Origin: JAGNZR01 sp051659505
GTDB taxonomy: Bacteria > Fusobacteriota > Fusobacteriia > Fusobacteriales > Fusobacteriaceae
Direction: 5' to 3'
DNA length: 51,903 nt
Assembly: GCA_051659505.1 (NCBI GenBank)
Contig: JBOFOQ010000040.1
Span: forward strand, 1-51,903
In this document: positions 26,965 through 35,028 of the stretch, in pieces
Layout of the letters: each line of letters starts with the position of its first letter
Position numbering within the stretch: the first letter of the stretch is position 1
Translations under genes and position numbers: made by a program
Notes under the pieces: model-generated
What the model was told of the DNA's origin: nothing
The model's database searches: none
Seen by the model: the letters and a program-made list of their open reading frames with translations, nothing else

Positions 26965-27558
26965 ATGAAAAAAAGAATTTATTTTAATAAATGTGAAGAT
27001 TTAAGATTTATTTCTCACTTGGATCTTTTAAGATTTTTCGAAAGAGTAACATTAAAAGCAGATGTATCAGTGAAATATAGTCAAGGATTTCACCCAAGAC
27101 CTAAATTTTCTTTTGGAAACCCTGTTTCTTTAGGTACAGAAGCTTTTAACGAAGTTATGGATATGGAAACAGAGATTGATATTTCAAATGAAGAAGTTTT
27201 TAATAAGATGAATTCTGTAAATGTTTTAGGCTTTAAAGTATTAAAAGTTGAAGATATAATTGATAAATTATCAATAGTAGAAAAGTTTAAGATTTCTATT
27301 TATAATATAACAGGTACAAAAGAACAGTTAGATTCACTAGAAATATTATTAAGTCAAGAACAGATAATAGATAGAAAAGAAAAAAATGGAAAAATAATAG
27401 AAAGAGATTTAAAAGAAAAAATAAGTAACTATACCAGAAATTCTAAAGAGAATGTAACAATGAACCTAATTAATGGGTCACCAAATTCATATTTGGATAA
27501 AGTTGGAATAAAATTAGGAGATGTTACTATAAAAAAAATGGGATATGTAGTTGAATAA
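26965..27558 (+). CDS. DUF2344 (TIGR03936) protein, radical SAM-associated
   Basis: 197 residues. RIYFNKCEDLRFISHLDLLR followed by KYSQGFHPRPKFSFGNPVSLG is the signature of DUF2344. In many bacteria this domain is fused to, or sits next to, a radical SAM protein, and it often precedes ribonuclease G or ribosomal protein genes. Here it stands without any radical SAM gene in the window. The function is unknown; a link to RNA or tRNA modification is only suggested by the family's neighbours elsewhere. It lies between lpxD and serS and is co-directional, 27 bases after lpxD. Confidence 0.85.
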   Translation: MKKRIYFNKCEDLRFISHLDLLRFFERVTLKADVSVKYSQGFHPRPKFSFGNPVSLGTEAFNEVMDMETEIDISNEEVFNKMNSVNVLGFKVLKVEDIIDKLSIVEKFKISIYNITGTKEQLDSLEILLSQEQIIDRKEKNGKIIERDLKEKISNYTRNSKENVTMNLINGSPNSYLDKVGIKLGDVTIKKMGYVVE

Positions 27559-27593
27559 TTAAAAATAAAAATAATAGTTTAATGGGAGACATT

Positions 27594-28865
27594 ATGTTAG
27601 AGTTAAGATTTATTCGGGATAATATTGAATTTTTGCAAGATATGTTAATAAAAAGAGGTAGCAAAATGGACCTCAATGAGTTTGAACAATTAGATGCTGA
27701 GAGAAGGGAAATATTAACTGAAGTAGAAGCTTTAAGAAATAAAAGAAACAAAGTTTCATTAGAAGTTGCAAAAATAAAAAAAACTGGTGAAGATGCTTCT
27801 GAAATAATAAAAGAAATGGGAATTGTAGGAACAAGAATTAAAGAGCTGGATATAAACTTATCAGTAATAGATGAGAAATTAACTTATATCCAAATGACTA
27901 TTCCAAATGTATTTCATAAATCTACTTCAATAGGAAAAGATGAAAATGATAATGTAGAAGTTAGAAGATGGGGAACTCCTAATAAATTTTCTTTTACTCC
28001 TAAAGCACATTGGGAAATTGGAGAAAATTTAGAAATATTAGATTTTGAAAGAGGAGCGAAGTTAGGAGGGTCAAGATTTGTAATCTATAGAGGAATGGGG
28101 GCTAGATTAGAGAGGGCTCTTATTAATTTCATGTTGGATACTCACACTATGGAGCACGGATATATAGAGCACATAACACCTTTTTTAGTAAAAAAAGAGA
28201 TTTGTGAAGGAACAGGGCAACTGCCTAAATTTGAAGATGATATGTATAGAACTACTGATGACATGTATTTAATTTCAACATCAGAGATAACAATGACAAA
28301 TATTCATAGAGAAGAAATATTAAGTGAAAAGGAATTGCCTAAGTACTACACAGCATATTCACCTTGTTTTAGAAGAGAAGCAGGGTCATATGGGAGAGAT
28401 GTAAAAGGTCTTATAAGACTACATCAATTTAATAAAGTTGAAATGGTAAAGCTTGCAACTCCAAACACATCTTTTGATGAGCTTGAAAAAATGGTTGCAA
28501 ATGCTGAAACAATACTTCAAAAATTAGAATTACCTTATAGAATTATTGATCTGTGCTCAGGTGATATGGGATTTGGAGCTGCTAAAACTTATGATTTAGA
28601 AGTATGGTTACCATCAGAAAATAAATATAGAGAGATTTCATCTTGTTCTAACTGTACAGATTTTCAGGCTAGAAGAATGGGACTTAAATACAGACCTGAT
28701 GCAACTTCAAAAAGTGAATTTGTGCATACATTAAATGGTTCAGGGTTAGCTGTAGGGAGAACTGTTGTTGCTATAATGGAAAATTATCAACAAGAAGATG
28801 GTTCTTTCCTAGTTCCTAAGGTGCTAGTGCCATATATGCAAGGAGTAGAAATTGTTAAAAAGTAG
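27594..28865 (+). CDS. serS: Seryl-tRNA synthetase
   Basis: 423 residues from the ATG at 27594; the ATG at 27582 overlaps the GGGAG ribosome site and is rejected. The N-terminal coiled-coil tRNA-binding arm occupies about 25-100. Class II motif 2 is CFRREAGSYGRDVKGLIRLH and motif 3 is GSGLAVGRTVVAIMENYQ; TSEITMTN binds serine. It charges tRNA-Ser, and also tRNA-Sec if present. Its last 14 bases overlap the next small membrane protein gene. Confidence 0.97.
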   Translation: MLELRFIRDNIEFLQDMLIKRGSKMDLNEFEQLDAERREILTEVEALRNKRNKVSLEVAKIKKTGEDASEIIKEMGIVGTRIKELDINLSVIDEKLTYIQMTIPNVFHKSTSIGKDENDNVEVRRWGTPNKFSFTPKAHWEIGENLEILDFERGAKLGGSRFVIYRGMGARLERALINFMLDTHTMEHGYIEHITPFLVKKEICEGTGQLPKFEDDMYRTTDDMYLISTSEITMTNIHREEILSEKELPKYYTAYSPCFRREAGSYGRDVKGLIRLHQFNKVEMVKLATPNTSFDELEKMVANAETILQKLELPYRIIDLCSGDMGFGAAKTYDLEVWLPSENKYREISSCSNCTDFQARRMGLKYRPDATSKSEFVHTLNGSGLAVGRTVVAIMENYQQEDGSFLVPKVLVPYMQGVEIVKK

Positions 28866-29322
28866 TATATTAATTCTTTTTTTACTAAGTATATATTTTA
28901 ATGATATAAAGATAATTAGTATAATTTTTTTATTAAATTTTATTATTAATTTGATTTATAATAAAGATATTTTAAAAAATTTAAAGAGTTTAAAAATATT
29001 TATATTTTTCTATGTTTCAACTTTTATATTTCAATTTATTTTCAATCAAGAAGGGGAAGTTTTTTTTAAGATATTTGGAGTATATATTACAAGACAAGGG
29101 CTAAATGAATTTTTACTAAGTTTTTTAAGAATTCTTAATTTATTAATGCTATCCTGGATAGCTAGTTATAGTAAAATATTTGGGAAAGGACTTGGAAAAT
29201 ATCAAAGAGTTATAGAAAATGTTATTTTTTTAATCCCTCAAGTAATAAATTTATTTAAAAAAAAGATGAAACTAAAGTGGTTTTTTAGATATATTTTAAA
29301 ACAAATAAAGGTTAAAATATAA
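28852..29322 (+). CDS. Small membrane protein, EcfT/CbiQ-like (tentative)
   Basis: 156 residues, very hydrophobic, with about four membrane segments (4-20, 21-37, 48-66, 87-107) and a basic C-terminus. GVYITRQGLNEFLLSFLRILNLLMLSW resembles the region of EcfT/CbiQ transmembrane proteins that follows the second helix pair, but the later Ala-Arg-Gly coupling motifs are not evident and the length is short. If real, it would be a shortened ECF transporter T-like protein; no ECF ATPase or S component is nearby. The start is TTG at 28852 inside serS, with AAGGAG 6 bases upstream, so it is coupled to serS. The gene itself is credible, the family weak. Confidence 0.55.
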   Translation: MLKSSILILFLLSIYFNDIKIISIIFLLNFIINLIYNKDILKNLKSLKIFIFFYVSTFIFQFIFNQEGEVFFKIFGVYITRQGLNEFLLSFLRILNLLMLSWIASYSKIFGKGLGKYQRVIENVIFLIPQVINLFKKKMKLKWFFRYILKQIKVKI

Positions 29323-29334
29323 TCCTTATTAAAC

Positions 29335-29363
29335 TTGATATTTAATAAAATATTTGATACACT
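29335..29363 (+). promoter_or_regulatory. Promoter candidate for fba
   Basis: TTGATA (29335-29340) and TACACT (29358-29363) with a 17-base spacer, 44 bases before fba. The second box is weak. Confidence 0.35.
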
Positions 29364-29406
29364 TAAAACATAGAGTTAATCATAGAAAATTATAGGAGGA
29401 AGTTAA

Positions 29407-30387
29407 ATGGGATATAAGTACAAAGAATTAGGACTTTCAAACACAAGAGAAATGTTTAAAAAAGCAAATGCAGAGGGTTATGCAGTTCCAGCTTTTAATT
29501 TTAATAATATGGAGCAAATGTTAGCAATAGTTGAAGCCTGTGCTGAAATGGGGTCACCGGTAATTTTACAATGTTCTACAGGAGCTTTAAAATATATGGG
29601 GAAAGAAGTAACTCCTCTTTTAGGAAAAGCTGCTGTTGATATTGCAAGAGCTATGAAATCAGATATTCCAATAGCTCTTCACTTAGATCATGGTCCAGAC
29701 TTAGCAGCTGTTAAAACTGCAGTTGAATGTGGATTTTCATCTGTTATGATAGATGGGTCTCATCATTCATTTGAAGAAAACATAAAAGTTTCAAAAGAAG
29801 TTGTAGAGTACGCACATGCTTTAGACGTTACAGTGGAAGCTGAGTTAGGTGTATTAGCAGGAATAGAAGATGATGTTTGTGCTGAGCATCACCAGTTCAC
29901 TCAACCAGATGAAGTTGAAGAATTTGTAACTAGAACAGGGGTAGACTCGTTAGCTATTGCTATTGGGACATCTCATGGAGCACATAAATTTAAACCTGGT
30001 GAAGATCCAAAATTAAAGCTTGATATTCTTATTGAAGTAGAAAAAAGATTACCAGGATTTCCAATAGTACTTCATGGTTCATCAGAAGTTCCAGCAAAAT
30101 ATATAGATATGCTTAGACAATATGGTGGGGAAATTTCAGATGCAATAGGAATTCCTGCCTCTGAGCTAAGAGGTGGAGCTAAATCTGGTGTTGCTAAAAT
30201 AAATGTAGATACTGATGGAAGACTTGCTTTCACTGCAGGAATAAGAAAAGTATTTGCAACAAATCCGAAAGAATTTGATCCAAGAAAATACTTATCAGCA
30301 GGAAAGGATGAGATGAAATCTTATTATAAAACTAAAATAACTGATGTGTTTGGTTCTGAAGGAGCCTACAAAAAAGGAACAAAATAA
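29407..30387 (+). CDS. fba: Class II fructose-bisphosphate aldolase
   Basis: 326 residues. The zinc-site ALHLDHGPD, followed by GFSSVMIDGSHH, VEAELGVLAG, AIGTSHGAHKF, PIVLHGSSEVP and KINVDTDGRLAFTAGIR, gives every ligand of the class II enzymes. It interconverts fructose 1,6-bisphosphate with glyceraldehyde 3-phosphate and dihydroxyacetone phosphate in glycolysis. It is monocistronic, with AGGAGG before the ATG and a strong terminator after it, as often for highly expressed glycolytic genes. Confidence 0.97.
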   Translation: MGYKYKELGLSNTREMFKKANAEGYAVPAFNFNNMEQMLAIVEACAEMGSPVILQCSTGALKYMGKEVTPLLGKAAVDIARAMKSDIPIALHLDHGPDLAAVKTAVECGFSSVMIDGSHHSFEENIKVSKEVVEYAHALDVTVEAELGVLAGIEDDVCAEHHQFTQPDEVEEFVTRTGVDSLAIAIGTSHGAHKFKPGEDPKLKLDILIEVEKRLPGFPIVLHGSSEVPAKYIDMLRQYGGEISDAIGIPASELRGGAKSGVAKINVDTDGRLAFTAGIRKVFATNPKEFDPRKYLSAGKDEMKSYYKTKITDVFGSEGAYKKGTK

Positions 30388-30398
30388 TTAAATAAAAT

Positions 30399-30428
30399 AA
30401 AAAGGTAACTAGGGATAGTTACCTTTTT
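30399..30428 (+). terminator. Intrinsic terminator after fba
   Basis: GGTAACT (30404-30410) pairs with AGTTACC (30417-30423) around AGGGAT. A tract before and T tract after make it usable in both directions. Confidence 0.9.
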
Positions 30429-30441
30429 ATTTTTCTATGTT

Positions 30442-30470
30442 TTGACAAAGAAAAAGATATATACTATAAT
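30442..30470 (+). promoter_or_regulatory. Consensus sigma-70-type promoter of the peptidase-mreC operon
   Basis: TTGACA (30442-30447) and TATAAT (30465-30470) with exactly 17 bases between: a perfect match to the housekeeping consensus, 47 bases before the start. Confidence 0.85.
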
Positions 30471-30516
30471 ATAAACAGAAGAAAAATTGATAGCATATAA
30501 AATAGGAGGAATAGAA

Positions 30517-31623
30517 ATGTTGAATGAAAAAAGATTGATTGAAAATTTTATTGATATGGTAAAAATACCTTCACCATCACTTAAAGAAAGAGAAGTTGCA
30601 GATTATTTAAAAAAAGTTTTACTAGGTATGGGACTGGAAGTTGAAGAGGATAATGCAGGGAAAGACCATAATGGAAATACAGGGAATATAATTGCCGTAC
30701 TTAAATCTCCAGGGAAAAGAAAAATTTTATTTAGTTCTCATATGGATACAGTAACTCCTTGTGAAAAAATAGTTCCAGTTATAGAAAATGGAATTATAAA
30801 AACAGATGGAACCTCTGTATTGGGAGGAGATGACAAAGCTGGAATAGCAGCTATTATTGAAATGATAAGAATGATACAAGAATCTGGAGAAGAACATCCA
30901 GAAATTATAGCAGTATTTTCAGTTGCAGAAGAAATTGGATTATTAGGAGCTCAAAGTTTTGATTTAGACAAATATAAACCAGATTTAGCTTTTATTATAG
31001 ATTCAGGAGGAGCACCAGGAACTGCTGTAGTTGAAACACCTTATGCAGCAAAGGGTAAAATAGAAATAATAGGAAAGGCAGCTCATGCAGGGCTAGCACC
31101 AGAATTAGGTATAAATGCTTTAACAGTTGCAGCTCATGCTATTACTAAAATAAGAATAGGCAGAATAGATGAAAAAACAACTTCTAATATAGGAATAATT
31201 AACGGTGGAAGTGCTGTGAATATTGTTATGCCAAATCTTTCAATGATGTATGAAGCAAGAAGTTTTTCAGGAGAAACACTAGATGAGTTGTTAGCAGAAA
31301 CATTTTTAATATTTGAAGAAACAACAAAAGAATTTGGAGCAGAATTTAAACATAGTGTAAAAAAAGGTTATAACGGTTATAGATTAGAAGAGAACTGTGA
31401 AATATTAAAATCTTTTGAAGAAGCTTGTAAAAATGCAGGGATAGAATGTAAAAAAATATCTTCTGGTGGAGGATGTGATGCAAATATATATAGTGGAAGA
31501 GGGATTGTATCTGTAAATATGGGTATTGGAATGAGCAAAGTTCATACAACAGAGGAATTTATTAAAATTGATGATATCGTAAATTGTACAAAAATAATAT
31601 ATGAAATAGCTAAAGGAATCTAA
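30517..31623 (+). CDS. M20 metallopeptidase, PepT-like
   Basis: 368 residues from the ATG at 30517 with AGGAGG upstream; the TTG at 30487 has no ribosome site. The zinc-site motifs are FSSHMDTVTP, LGGDDKAGIAA and SVAEEIGLLGAQSFD; IIDSGGAPG supplies the next ligand Asp, and the dimerisation domain lies about 175-290 (IEIIGKAAHAG). It best fits the PepT-like subgroup (TIGR01883) that probably trims peptides in the cytoplasm. The exact peptide substrate is not shown. It leads a ten-gene run from a consensus promoter. Confidence 0.9.
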   Translation: MLNEKRLIENFIDMVKIPSPSLKEREVADYLKKVLLGMGLEVEEDNAGKDHNGNTGNIIAVLKSPGKRKILFSSHMDTVTPCEKIVPVIENGIIKTDGTSVLGGDDKAGIAAIIEMIRMIQESGEEHPEIIAVFSVAEEIGLLGAQSFDLDKYKPDLAFIIDSGGAPGTAVVETPYAAKGKIEIIGKAAHAGLAPELGINALTVAAHAITKIRIGRIDEKTTSNIGIINGGSAVNIVMPNLSMMYEARSFSGETLDELLAETFLIFEETTKEFGAEFKHSVKKGYNGYRLEENCEILKSFEEACKNAGIECKKISSGGGCDANIYSGRGIVSVNMGIGMSKVHTTEEFIKIDDIVNCTKIIYEIAKGI

Positions 31624-31624
31624 A

Positions 31625-32425
31625 ATGATATCGATAAATGTGAAAAAAGAAAAAAGAAAAAAAAAATTTATGGTGATTATTATAATTTTTGCTCTAGTTT
31701 TTTTTATGAAAAATAGGATATTCTCTTTAACAGGTTCACTGGGAAAATTATTTTATCCATTACAGTCAAAAGTTTATATTTTTGAGGAAAAAATATATAA
31801 ACTTTGCTATTCTATTTTAAACTATGATAAAGTTTTAGTAATTAATGATAACTATAAAAAAGAAAATATGTTAATGGAAGCTGAAATATATAAAAATAAA
31901 TTTTACATGGAAGAAAATGAAAGATTAAAAAAATTATTAGAAATGAAAAAAAATAACTCAGAATTCAAAGTAGCAAGTGTAACATTTAGACATATTTCTG
32001 ATTTATATAAAAAATTCTATATAGATTTAGGAGAAAAAGACGGAATAAAAAATGGTATGGTAGCCTTAGTTGGAGGTAATCTAATTGGAAAAATAGAAGA
32101 AGTATATCCTAAGTATTCAATTGTGAAAATGATAACTTGTAATGAAGTACTAGTAAGTGGACTTTCTAGTAGAGGAGTATTAGGAATTGTAACATCTAAT
32201 AGTGAAGATGAGACTAAACTTAAATTTATGCCTTCTGTAATTCAAAATAATGTAGAAATAGGAGATGAGATTTTCACATCTGGAATAAGTGATATTTATG
32301 ATAAGGGGTTAAGTTTAGGAAAAATTATAAAAAAAGATGATGAAGAAAGAGTTTTCATAGTGGAACCAAATTTAGACTTACTAAAAATTTCTGAAATATT
32401 AATTATGTCAAAAAAAGAGGAGTAA
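31625..32425 (+). CDS. mreC: Rod-shape-determining protein MreC
   Basis: 266 residues. An N-terminal membrane anchor (about 15-28) is followed by a coiled coil (about 70-102, ending EENERLKKLLEMKKN) and the beta-rich MreC domain: VASVTFRHISDLYKKFYIDLGEKDGIKNGM, NLIGKIEEVYPKYSIVKMIT and GDEIFTSGISDIYDKGLSLGKI. It organises the wall-elongation machinery in the periplasm. mreB and mreD are not next to it: the preceding gene is a peptidase and the following one a LolA-like exported protein. It starts right after the peptidase stop. Confidence 0.93.
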   Translation: MISINVKKEKRKKKFMVIIIIFALVFFMKNRIFSLTGSLGKLFYPLQSKVYIFEEKIYKLCYSILNYDKVLVINDNYKKENMLMEAEIYKNKFYMEENERLKKLLEMKKNNSEFKVASVTFRHISDLYKKFYIDLGEKDGIKNGMVALVGGNLIGKIEEVYPKYSIVKMITCNEVLVSGLSSRGVLGIVTSNSEDETKLKFMPSVIQNNVEIGDEIFTSGISDIYDKGLSLGKIIKKDDEERVFIVEPNLDLLKISEILIMSKKEE

Positions 32426-32428
32426 AAT

Positions 32429-33016
32429 ATGTATAAAAAAATCAAATTATTATTTATATTCATACTCCTTCAATTGAATTTATTTGGAATAGAAAAAAAT
32501 ATATCGAATATCCAAAGTTTAAAATTTTATGTGGAAGAAAATACAAGAATAAGTAACAGAGATGTAGTAACAGGATACAATATTTTAATTAAATTTCCTA
32601 ATACAATAAAAAAAGAAATGGTTTTTCCAGAACTAAATAAAGGAGAAGTGTATATATACAAAAATAAAAAAAAAATAACCTATATTCCTTTATTTAATGA
32701 GATATTTGAAGAAAATATTAATAACGAAGAGAATAAAATTTTAGAATTTTTAAATTTAATTATTGATAAAGACAAAAGTGATAATAAATTTAAAGAAAAT
32801 TACTATAAAAACAAAAAAATAGAAGTATTATTAAAAACAGGGGAAAAAATAATAATAAAAAAAATGATAGAGATATCAGGATATTTATTACCTGAAAAAC
32901 TAGAAATATGGAGTGGAGAAAGTAAAATATCAACTTTAAAAATGAAAAATATAGAAGTTAATATAAATATATTAGAAGGTGAATTTGAAATAGAAAATGA
33001 AAATAATAACTTGTGA
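32429..33016 (+). CDS. Exported LolA-like protein (tentative)
   Basis: 195 residues. A signal peptide covers about 1-20 (KIKLLFIFILLQLNLFG). Then come paired beta segments: YNILIKFPNTIKKEMVFPEL, GEVYIYKNKKKITYIPLFNE and ISGYLLPEKLEIWSG with STLKMKNIEVN. This layout resembles the LolA/LolB-like fold, which carries lipoproteins through the periplasm, but sequence identity is low and no diagnostic residue is decisive. It sits 3 bases after mreC and overlaps recO by 20 bases. Alternative: an unrelated fusobacterial envelope protein. Confidence 0.55.
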   Translation: MYKKIKLLFIFILLQLNLFGIEKNISNIQSLKFYVEENTRISNRDVVTGYNILIKFPNTIKKEMVFPELNKGEVYIYKNKKKITYIPLFNEIFEENINNEENKILEFLNLIIDKDKSDNKFKENYYKNKKIEVLLKTGEKIIIKKMIEISGYLLPEKLEIWSGESKISTLKMKNIEVNINILEGEFEIENENNNL

Positions 33017-33653
33017 GGGCTTAGTAATAAATCGTTCTAATTTTGGAGAAGCAGATGTCTATATAACTGTTTGGAGTGATATTTTAGGAAAAATTACTTT
33101 TCCTGTATTAGGAATACGAAAAACTAAAAAAAGAGAAGCATCAGCTCTTGATTTTTTAGTTTGTTCTAAACTCACTATTTTAAAAAAGAAAGATAAATAT
33201 TCCATATCAAATTTTGAAACTATATATTCCTTTGAAGATATAAAAAAAAATATAGATAAAATTTCGATTTCTTTGTATATACTTTCCATACTTAATAGCT
33301 TAATTGGGGAAAAAGATGAGAAAAAAGAGATATATAAGTTAACAATAAAAACTCTAAAGTATATAGAAAAAGAAATATCATATTCTAAAATGTTGTTTTG
33401 CTTATCTTTTTATATGTTTAAGATAATAAAAAATGAAGGTATATTGGAAAGAGACTTAAAACAATGGAATTTTAATAGTGATGAAATAGAGGAACAAAAT
33501 ATAATAAATAAAATAATAAACGGTAAAATAAAAGAGATAATAGAAATTAACTATGAAAATAAACTGTTAGAAAAAGTAGTGTTAAAACTTGAAAAATATT
33601 TGAATTTTCATGAAGATTTAAGTTTAGATTTAAAAAAATATTTATTGGGGTGA
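32997..33653 (+). CDS. recO: DNA repair protein RecO
   Basis: 218 residues, slightly short for the family. The N-terminal OB fold is clear: EGLVINRSNFGEADVYITVWSDILGKITFPVLGIRK, then SALDFLVCSKLTI. The helical C-terminal domain follows from about 80. The zinc-binding cysteines present in many RecO proteins are not seen. It helps load RecA on SSB-coated DNA and anneals strands. It overlaps the preceding exported-protein gene by 20 bases. Confidence 0.85.
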   Translation: MKIITCEGLVINRSNFGEADVYITVWSDILGKITFPVLGIRKTKKREASALDFLVCSKLTILKKKDKYSISNFETIYSFEDIKKNIDKISISLYILSILNSLIGEKDEKKEIYKLTIKTLKYIEKEISYSKMLFCLSFYMFKIIKNEGILERDLKQWNFNSDEIEEQNIINKIINGKIKEIIEINYENKLLEKVVLKLEKYLNFHEDLSLDLKKYLLG

Positions 33654-33657
33654 TAAA

Positions 33658-34125
33658 GTGGAGATAATAAAAATTGTAGATTATATAAAAGAAGATTTAA
33701 TAGATTTAAATCTTAAGTCAAAAAATAAAGAGGAAGTACTGGCTGAGCTCACAAATTTAATAAAAAAATCAGAAAATATTTTAGATGATAAAGAGATTAA
33801 TAGAGCCTTAGCTGAAAGAGAAAAAATAGGAAGTACAGGAATAGGAAAAGGTGTTGCGATTCCCCATGCAAAAACAGAATCAGCTTTAAAATTAACTATA
33901 GCTTTTGGAATATCAAAGGAAAAAATAGAGTATTCATCACTAGATGGAGAAAAAGTTAATATATTTTTTGTTTTTGCTTCACCTTTAAGTGATAGTCAAA
34001 TATATTTAAAAGTACTAGCTAGAATTTCTAGACTAATTCGTGAAGATGAGTTTAGAAAAAAATTATATAAATGTACAACTGGAAAGGAAGTTATTCAGTG
34101 TATAAGTGAGGAAGAAGGAGTTTAA
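33658..34125 (+). CDS. PTS EIIA domain protein, fructose/nitrogen type
   Basis: 155 residues. GSTGIGKGVAIPHAKTESA carries the phosphorylation site His70, and VNIFFVFASP is conserved in PTS_EIIA_2 domains. It could receive phosphate from HPr and act as a regulator (PtsN-like) or as a sugar-specific IIA part. No IIB or IIC gene is adjacent, so a regulatory role is more likely. The start is GTG at 33658. It ends just before nrdR, which begins inside the following 5 bases. Confidence 0.85.
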   Translation: MEIIKIVDYIKEDLIDLNLKSKNKEEVLAELTNLIKKSENILDDKEINRALAEREKIGSTGIGKGVAIPHAKTESALKLTIAFGISKEKIEYSSLDGEKVNIFFVFASPLSDSQIYLKVLARISRLIREDEFRKKLYKCTTGKEVIQCISEEEGV

Positions 34126-34129
34126 AAAA

Positions 34130-34594
34130 ATGAAATGTCCATTTTGTGGTAATTTAGATACAAAGGTTATAGATAGTAGAGCCTTTTTAGAAGGAAACTC
34201 TATAAAACGTAGAAGAGAATGTCCATTTTGTGAAAAAAGATTTACAACTTATGAAAAAATAGAAGAAACACCTATTTATGTAAAGAAAAAATCTGGTGGA
34301 AGAGAGAGATTTAATCGGGAAAAGATAATGAGAGGTTTAACTTTAGCCACTGTAAAAAGAGATGTAAGTCGTGAATCATTAGAGAAAATGGTTTTAGAAA
34401 TAGAAAAAACAATTCAAAATTCATTGAATAATGAAATTGGTAGCAAAGAGTTAGGAGATATAATATTAGAAAAATTAATAGAAATTGATGAAGTAGCCTA
34501 TGTAAGATTTGCTTCTGTTTATAAGGATTTTAAAGATGTGAAATCATTTTTAGAAGTAATAAAAGATATGCAAAAAAAGAATGAGGAAGGTTAG
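34130..34594 (+). CDS. nrdR: Transcriptional repressor NrdR
   Basis: 154 residues from the ATG at 34130 with AGGAG upstream; an upstream in-frame start at 34106 overlaps the IIA gene. The zinc ribbon has Cys3, Cys6, Cys31 and Cys34 (CPFCG...CPFC). An ATP-cone follows from about 46 (PIYVKKKSGGRERFNREKI). NrdR senses dATP/ATP and represses ribonucleotide reductase genes through NrdR boxes. No reductase gene lies in this window. Confidence 0.96.
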   Translation: MKCPFCGNLDTKVIDSRAFLEGNSIKRRRECPFCEKRFTTYEKIEETPIYVKKKSGGRERFNREKIMRGLTLATVKRDVSRESLEKMVLEIEKTIQNSLNNEIGSKELGDIILEKLIEIDEVAYVRFASVYKDFKDVKSFLEVIKDMQKKNEEG

Positions 34595-34599
34595 TTTAA

Positions 34600-35028
34600 A
34601 TGAAAATTTTAGTTATACACGGTGCTAATTTAAATTTTCTAGGTGTGAGAGAACCTGAAATATATGGAAAAGAAACTATTGAAGAGATAAATGTAAGAAT
34701 AAAAAAAAAATGTAAAGAAAAAAATTTAGAAGTGGAAATTTATCAGTCAAATTATGAGGGAGATATTATAAATAAAATACAAGAGAATTATGAAAAAGCA
34801 TACTATTTAATAATAAATCCAGGGGGATATACACACTATAGTATAGGGATTAGAGATGCAATACTAAGCACAAAAATAAAATGTATAGAGGTCCACTTGT
34901 CCAATATCTACGCAAGAGAGGATTTTAGAAAAAAATCAGTAATTTCTGATATATCCATAGGAGTTATTTCAGGTTTAGGAAGTGACGGATATTTAATGGC
35001 CATAGACTATATTAGGAGGATGAAATAG
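34600..35028 (+). CDS. aroQ: Type II 3-dehydroquinate dehydratase
   Basis: 142 residues, standard length. IHGANLNFLGVREPEIYG carries the Arg and Tyr of the active-site lid, LIINPGGYTHYSIGIRDAI the Asn and His, and CIEVHLSNIYAREDFR the final Glu/His and Arg. It dehydrates 3-dehydroquinate in the shikimate pathway. Its stop shares a base with the fmt start. No other shikimate gene is in the window. Confidence 0.95.
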   Translation: MKILVIHGANLNFLGVREPEIYGKETIEEINVRIKKKCKEKNLEVEIYQSNYEGDIINKIQENYEKAYYLIINPGGYTHYSIGIRDAILSTKIKCIEVHLSNIYAREDFRKKSVISDISIGVISGLGSDGYLMAIDYIRRMK

